From Micromonospora chokoriensis (lineage in GTDB: Bacteria; Actinomycetota; Actinomycetes; Mycobacteriales; Micromonosporaceae), in assembly GCF_900091505.1 (NCBI RefSeq), contig NZ_LT607409.1, forward strand, positions 3,162,001 through 3,226,000: a stretch of DNA of 64,000 nucleotides, written 5' to 3'. A model generated the notes under the pieces. That model saw only the letters and a program-made list of their open reading frames with translations, ran no database searches and had not been told where the DNA came from. Each line of letters starts with the position of its first letter. Position 1 is the stretch's first letter. Below, in pieces: positions 59,868 to 64,000 of this stretch. Both the position numbers and the translations under genes were made by a program.

Positions 59868-62117
59868 ATGCACCAGTCCAGACATCGGCTGATCCTGCTC
59901 GCCGGCACCACGGCCGCCGCCGTCGTGGCCGGCACCCTCGCCACGGTCACCGCCTCGGCCGCCGCCGTCGGCTGCCGCGTCGACTACCAGATCACGAACC
60001 AGTGGCAGGGCGGCTTCGGTGCCAACGTCGCCGTCACCAACCTCGGCGACCCGGTGAACGGGTGGGCCCTCACCTGGTCGTACGCCACGGGCCAACAGGT
60101 CACCCAGGCGTGGAACGCCGTCGTCACCCAGTCCGGTGCCCAGGTCACCGCCCGCAACGTCGACTACAACGCGAACCTGGCCACGAACGGCTCCGCCTCG
60201 TTCGGGTTCAACGGTTCGTGGACCGGTAGCAACCCGGTGCCGAGCAGCTTCGCGCTCAACGGCACCGTCTGCACCGGCATCCCGCCCACCGGGGAGCCCA
60301 CCACCCCGCCTCCGACCACACCGCCGCCCACCACGCCGCCGCCCACCACACCACCGCCGACCGGCGGGGGGATGCAGATGGAGAACCTGGACCGAGGGCT
60401 GATCAGTGTCCGCTCCGGCGGCGGCAACCTGGTCTCCTGGCGGCTGCTCGGCACCGAGAACTCCGCGGTGTCGTTCAACCTGTACCGGGGCTCCACCAGG
60501 GTCAACGCCAGCCCGATCACCGGCGCCACCAACTACCTCGACAGCGGAGCGGCGGCCGGCTCGGCGTACACCGTGCGGGCCGTTGTCGGCGGTGTCGAAC
60601 AGGCGGCGTCGGCGCCGGCGTTGCAGTTCGGCGCGGGTTACCTGGACGTGCCGTTGCAGGTTCCGGCCGGCGGCAGCACGCCCAGCGGCGAGGGTTACAC
60701 CTACAGCGCCAACGACGCCTCGGTCGGTGACCTCAACGGCGACGGCACCTACGAGATCGTGCTGAAGTGGGATCCGTCGAACGCCAAGGACAACTCCCAG
60801 TCCGGGTACACCGGCAACGTCTACGTCGACGCGTACACCCTCACCGGCACCCGGTTGTGGCGCATCGACCTGGGCCGCAACATCCGGGCCGGCGCCCACT
60901 ACACCCAGTTCCAGGTGTACGACTACGACGGTGACGGCCGCGCGGAGGTGGCCATGAAGACCGCCGACGGCACCCGTTCCGGCACCGGTCAGGTCATCGG
61001 GTCCTCGTCGGCCGACCACCGCAACTCCAGCGGTTACGTGCTCAGCGGCCCGGAGTACCTGACCATGTTCAACGGTCAGACCGGCGCGATCCTCTCCACC
61101 GTCAATTACGACCCGCCGCGCGGCACGGTGTCGTCCTGGGGCGACTCGTACGGCAACCGGGTGGACCGGTTCCTCGCCGGCACCGCGTACCTGGACGGGC
61201 AGCGCCCCTCGCTGGTCATGGCTCGGGGTTACTACACCCGCGCGGTGATCGCGGCCTGGGACTTCCGCAACGGCACGCTGACCAAGCGGTGGACGTTCGA
61301 CTCGAACTCCTCCGGTAACGGCGCCGCCGCGGGACAGGGCAACCACCAGCTCTCGGTGGCCGACGTCGACGGTGACGGCCGCCAGGAGATCGTGTACGGC
61401 GCGGCCACCGTCGACGACAACGGTCGGCTGCTGCACTCGACGGGTAACGGGCACGGCGACGCCCTGCACGTCGGGGACCTCGACCCGAGCCGCTCCGGCC
61501 TGGAGGTGTTCAAGGTCGACGAGGACGGCAGCAAGCCCAGCTCCTACTTCGCCGACGCCCGTACCGGTCAGGTGCTCTGGTCCACGCCGGCCTCCGGCGA
61601 CAACGGCCGGGGTGTCTCGGCGGACATCTGGGCGGGCAGCCCCGGCGCGGAGTCGTGGTCGTCGGCGGCCTCCGGGCTGGCCAACACCAGGGGGCAGAAC
61701 ATCGGCCGTAAGCCGTCGTCGGCGAACTTCCTCGCCTGGTGGGACGGCGACCCGGTGCGGGAACTGCTCGACGGCACGAAGATCGACAAGTACGGCACCG
61801 GCGGCGAGACCCGGCTGCTCGACGGCAGCGGGGTGGCCTCCAACAACGGCACCAAGTCCACGCCGGCGCTCTCCGGTGACATCCTCGGTGACTGGCGCGA
61901 GGAGGTGATCTGGCGGACGACCGACAGCCGGGCGTTGCGCATCTACAGCACCCCCACCCCGACCAGCGTCCGGCTCTACACCCTGATGCACGACCCGCAG
62001 TATCGGGTGGCCATCGCCTGGCAGAACACGGCGTACAACCAGCCGCCGCACCCGGGGTTCTTCATCGGCAACGGCATGGCCAGCACCCCACCCACGCCGA
62101 ACATCCACCTACGCTGA
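59868..62117 (+). CDS. secreted rhamnogalacturonan lyase (PL11) with CBM2
   Basis: The product is 749 residues. A signal peptide (HRLILLAGTTAAAVVAGTLA, cut near ASAAA) is followed by a family 2 carbohydrate-binding module (about 36-138, CRVDYQITNQWQGGF to TVCTG, with the two framing cysteines and exposed Trp residues), a TTPPP-repeat linker (about 145-165), and a PL11 lyase propeller (about 166-749) with many Ca-binding D-x-[DN]-x-D-G loops such as VGDLNGDGTYEIVLKWD, YDYDGDGRAEVAMKTADG and VADVDGDGRQEIVYGAA. It cleaves the rhamnogalacturonan I backbone of pectin by beta-elimination. GGAGG lies eight bases before the ATG. Confidence 0.93.
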   Translation: MHQSRHRLILLAGTTAAAVVAGTLATVTASAAAVGCRVDYQITNQWQGGFGANVAVTNLGDPVNGWALTWSYATGQQVTQAWNAVVTQSGAQVTARNVDYNANLATNGSASFGFNGSWTGSNPVPSSFALNGTVCTGIPPTGEPTTPPPTTPPPTTPPPTTPPPTGGGMQMENLDRGLISVRSGGGNLVSWRLLGTENSAVSFNLYRGSTRVNASPITGATNYLDSGAAAGSAYTVRAVVGGVEQAASAPALQFGAGYLDVPLQVPAGGSTPSGEGYTYSANDASVGDLNGDGTYEIVLKWDPSNAKDNSQSGYTGNVYVDAYTLTGTRLWRIDLGRNIRAGAHYTQFQVYDYDGDGRAEVAMKTADGTRSGTGQVIGSSSADHRNSSGYVLSGPEYLTMFNGQTGAILSTVNYDPPRGTVSSWGDSYGNRVDRFLAGTAYLDGQRPSLVMARGYYTRAVIAAWDFRNGTLTKRWTFDSNSSGNGAAAGQGNHQLSVADVDGDGRQEIVYGAATVDDNGRLLHSTGNGHGDALHVGDLDPSRSGLEVFKVDEDGSKPSSYFADARTGQVLWSTPASGDNGRGVSADIWAGSPGAESWSSAASGLANTRGQNIGRKPSSANFLAWWDGDPVRELLDGTKIDKYGTGGETRLLDGSGVASNNGTKSTPALSGDILGDWREEVIWRTTDSRALRIYSTPTPTSVRLYTLMHDPQYRVAIAWQNTAYNQPPHPGFFIGNGMASTPPTPNIHLR

Positions 62118-62153
62118 TCTGACCCCTGGTGGCCCCGGACGGGGTCGCCTAGG

Positions 62154-62210
62154 GTGGCAGGCACCGGGCCGCAGCCGCGGAATCCGCTCAGCTCCGGCCC
62201 GGTGCGCCAC
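62154..62210. terminator. large hairpin between convergent genes
   Basis: GCACCGGGCC (62161-62170) pairs with GGCCCGGTGC (62196-62205), and after a two-base bulge GTGGC (62154-62158) pairs with GCCAC (62206-62210). It lies between the lyase gene and the opposing LLM oxidoreductase gene. Confidence 0.72.
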
Positions 62211-62317
62211 ACCGCGGCAATCTCGACCCGTCCCGACCGAGAGTGCCGTACCACCACCGGCACTAACATTAGGCACCGTCCGGGTCGGCGGGGTGACGCT
62301 GACGTGAAGATCGTGTT

Positions 62318-63361
62318 TCACGCCGTCCGGTGCAGACCGCCCGCCACCTGCTCGGCGATCAGCTCGTACGACCGCACCCGGTCGGCGACGTCGTACACCA
62401 GCGTGGTCAGCATCAGCTCGTCCGCGCCGGTGCGCTCCACCAGCTCGGTCAGCTGCCGACGCACCGTCTCCGGCGAGCCCATCGCCTGACCGTCCCGCCG
62501 TTGCAGCACGAACTCCCGCTCGAACTCGGAGTACGGGTACGCCGCCGCCTCGTCGGGCGTCGACAACGGTTCGGGCTTCCCGGAGCGCAGCTTCAGGAAC
62601 GACAACGCGCTCGGCCCGGCCAGCCACTCGGCCCGCTCGTCGGTCTCCGCGCACACCGCGTTGACCGCCACCATCGCGTACGGCTTGTCCAACCACTGCG
62701 ACGGCCGGAAGTGCTGCCGGTACAGGGCCAGCGCCGGCAGGGTGTTCCCCGAGCTGAAGTGGTGCGCGAACGAGAACGGCAGACCGAGCAGACCGGCGAG
62801 TTGAGCGCTGAACCCGCTGGAACCCAGCAGCCACACGGCCGGTTGGGCGCCCTGGCCCGGCATGGCGATGATCTGCCCCGGCTTCTCGCCGCTGAAGTAG
62901 TTCATCAGGTCCGCCAGCTCGCGGGGGAAGTGCTCCGCGGACAGGCCCTCCATGGTGCGCCGCAACGCCAGCGCCGTCACCTGGTCGGTGCCCGGCGCCC
63001 GGCCGATGCCCAGGTCGATCCGACCCGGGTGCAGCGCCTCGAGGGTGCCGAACTGCTCGGCCACCACCAGCGGCGCGTGGTTGGGCAGCATCACGCCGCC
63101 CGAACCGAGGCGGATCGTCGAGGTGTTAGCGGCCAGGTGAGCCAGCAGCACCGCCGGAGCCGAGCTGGCGATCGCCGGCATGTTGTGGTGCTCGGCCACC
63201 CAGAACCGGCGGTAGCCCAACTCCTCGGTGCGTCGCGCCAGCTCGGTGGTGGCCTCCAGGGCCGCGCCGACAGTGGTGCCCCTGGCGACCGGGGCAAGAT
63301 CAAGAACAGACAACGGTACGGTGATCACACGGTGTGCCAACTCCCCGGCCTGCCCGTTCAT
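62318..63361 (-). CDS. LLM class flavin-dependent oxidoreductase
   Basis: The product is 347 residues, a luciferase-like TIM barrel. Visible motifs are VPLSVLDLAPVARGTTVGAA, GYRRFWVAEHHNMPAIASSA, IRLGSGGVMLPNHAPLVVAE, QFGTLEALHPGRIDLGIGRA and GSPETVRRQLTELVERTGAD. This N-terminal form is that of the MsnO8/LuxA-like group using FMN; the substrate is unknown. It follows the Lrp/AsnC gene by 12 bases and is probably cotranscribed with it. Confidence 0.9.
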   Translation of the reverse strand: MNGQAGELAHRVITVPLSVLDLAPVARGTTVGAALEATTELARRTEELGYRRFWVAEHHNMPAIASSAPAVLLAHLAANTSTIRLGSGGVMLPNHAPLVVAEQFGTLEALHPGRIDLGIGRAPGTDQVTALALRRTMEGLSAEHFPRELADLMNYFSGEKPGQIIAMPGQGAQPAVWLLGSSGFSAQLAGLLGLPFSFAHHFSSGNTLPALALYRQHFRPSQWLDKPYAMVAVNAVCAETDERAEWLAGPSALSFLKLRSGKPEPLSTPDEAAAYPYSEFEREFVLQRRDGQAMGSPETVRRQLTELVERTGADELMLTTLVYDVADRVRSYELIAEQVAGGLHRTA

Positions 63362-63373
63362 TCCACCCGACGC

Positions 63374-63853
63374 TCACCCCACCCCGCGCGCCTGCTCGAA
63401 GATCAGGCTGGTCTGGGTGTGCTGCACCACCGGGTCGACGGCCAGATGGTCCAGCACGAAGTCCCGCAACGCGTCACCGGACGCCGCCCGTACGTGCAGC
63501 ACGTAGTCGTCCGCGCCGGCCACGTGGAACACCGACACCACCCCCGGCAGTCGCACCGACCGGGCCCGGAACGCGTCCACCGCCGCCCGCTCGTGCGCGG
63601 TCAGCCGCACCGACACCAACGCCTGCAACGGCAGACCGAGCGCGGCCGGATCCACCTCGGCGTGGAAACCACGGATCGCGCCCCGCTCGCGCAGCGCCCG
63701 GGTGCGGGTCAGACACGTCGACGGCGCGACCCCCACGCGCTCGGCGAGGGCGTTGTTCGGCAGGCGGCCGTCCGCGGCCAGCTCGGTGAGGATCGCGCGG
63801 TCCACCTCGTCCAGGGCCGGATACGGCCGCACATCGTTCGGCTCAGGGGGCAT
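63374..63853 (-). CDS. Lrp/AsnC family regulator
   Basis: The product is 159 residues. The N-terminal helix-turn-helix (LDEVDRAILTELAADGRLPN, NALAERVGVAPSTCLTRTRA) is followed by the AsnC ligand domain (GLPLQALVSVRLTAHE, GADDYVLHVRAASGDALRDF). I use the ATG at 63853, which has GAGGA eight bases upstream; an ATG at 63919 would add 22 residues. It is divergent from a gene starting at 63957 that encodes a Cys/Met-metabolism PLP enzyme, its probable target, and is likely autoregulated. Confidence 0.9.
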   Translation of the reverse strand: MPPEPNDVRPYPALDEVDRAILTELAADGRLPNNALAERVGVAPSTCLTRTRALRERGAIRGFHAEVDPAALGLPLQALVSVRLTAHERAAVDAFRARSVRLPGVVSVFHVAGADDYVLHVRAASGDALRDFVLDHLAVDPVVQHTQTSLIFEQARGVG

Positions 63854-63894
63854 TGCGCCATCCTCGCCCGAATCCACCAGCGAAACCAAGCCCC

Positions 63895-63950
63895 TTGACA
63901 GAATGATCTGCCGAGCCATTGCCTGTTCGCTGGTAGATGTTCGACGCTAC
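63895..63950. promoter_or_regulatory. divergent control region of asnC-like and PLP-enzyme genes
   Basis: TTGACA (63895-63900) and an AATG...CATT dyad (about 63902-63920) occupy the 100 bases between divergent starts. The dyad could be an Lrp-type site. A confident -10 box is not visible. Confidence 0.35.
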
Positions 63951-63956
63951 CGGCAT

Positions 63957-64000
63957 GACGACGGTGGACACCCGAGCCGTACACGCCGGCCGCGACGACC
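63957..64000 (+). CDS. start of a Cys/Met-metabolism PLP enzyme (partial)
   Basis: Only the first 14 codons are in the window: MTTVDTRAVHAGRD. The TRAVHAGR start is characteristic of the cystathionine gamma-synthase/lyase and methionine gamma-lyase family. Divergence from an Lrp/AsnC regulator suits an amino acid-degrading member such as methionine gamma-lyase. The rest of the gene lies beyond the window, so the call rests on a short N-terminal match. Confidence 0.5.

Overview
The window is high-GC DNA (roughly 70% or more by eye), densely coded, with many GTG starts, strong GGAGG ribosome sites and several apparently leaderless genes. This, with an actinobacterial trp block, gltBD, a family-11 rhamnogalacturonan lyase carrying a CBM2 domain, F420-type reductases and small families such as a DUF6244-like protein, points to a Micromonospora-like actinomycete chromosome. 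The genus is an inference; no rRNA or tRNA gene is present.

Core metabolism fills 1-17.9 kb: the end of trpE, a Trp-associated membrane protein, a small gene on the opposite strand, then trpC-trpB-trpA; a Nudix protein divergent from lgt (whose tail is made of tandem repeats); an FAD monooxygenase; a GNAT protein; gltB-gltD closed by a 16-bp perfect hairpin; an MFS exporter; and a small membrane protein. From 18.1 to 26 kb lie a secreted M1 peptidase and a tight, unexplained three-gene cassette: a membrane protein with an extracellular periplasmic-binding-protein-like domain, an FtsK/SpoIIIE-like ATPase, and a coiled-coil/membrane protein.

The most striking region is 26.0-33.4 kb. It encodes a MauE-like membrane redox protein, a MauD/TlpA-like anchored thioredoxin (CPSC), a bacteriocin-type ABC exporter, a 72-residue peptide with ten cysteines and its own terminator, a large FtsX/MacB-type permease whose probable ATPase is encoded on the opposite strand, and a signal peptidase of the S26 family. 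I read it as a dedicated system that oxidises, exports and trims a disulfide-rich peptide, with the MacB-type pair as a candidate for immunity. It is followed by a mosaic island (33.3-39.1 kb) of small hypothetical operons, a lone GntR regulator, a broken type I methylase and an RHH-PIN toxin-antitoxin pair.

From 39 to 64 kb are an F420-type reductase, a SEC-C protein, two divergent TetR modules (one driving a 14-TM MFS pump), a pentapeptide-repeat membrane protein, a secreted lipase, a membrane M48 protease paired with an EACC1-like protein, an aldo/keto reductase, a YCII protein, a BBE oxidoreductase, pyk-tesB, YceI, Rrf2, TauE, a PLP decarboxylase, the rhamnogalacturonan lyase, an LLM oxidoreductase, and an Lrp/AsnC regulator divergent from the start of a Cys/Met-metabolism PLP enzyme. 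Intergenic regions carry at least three families of long inverted repeats; two families occur twice with conserved arms. Most convergent gene pairs are separated by perfect hairpins without T tracts.
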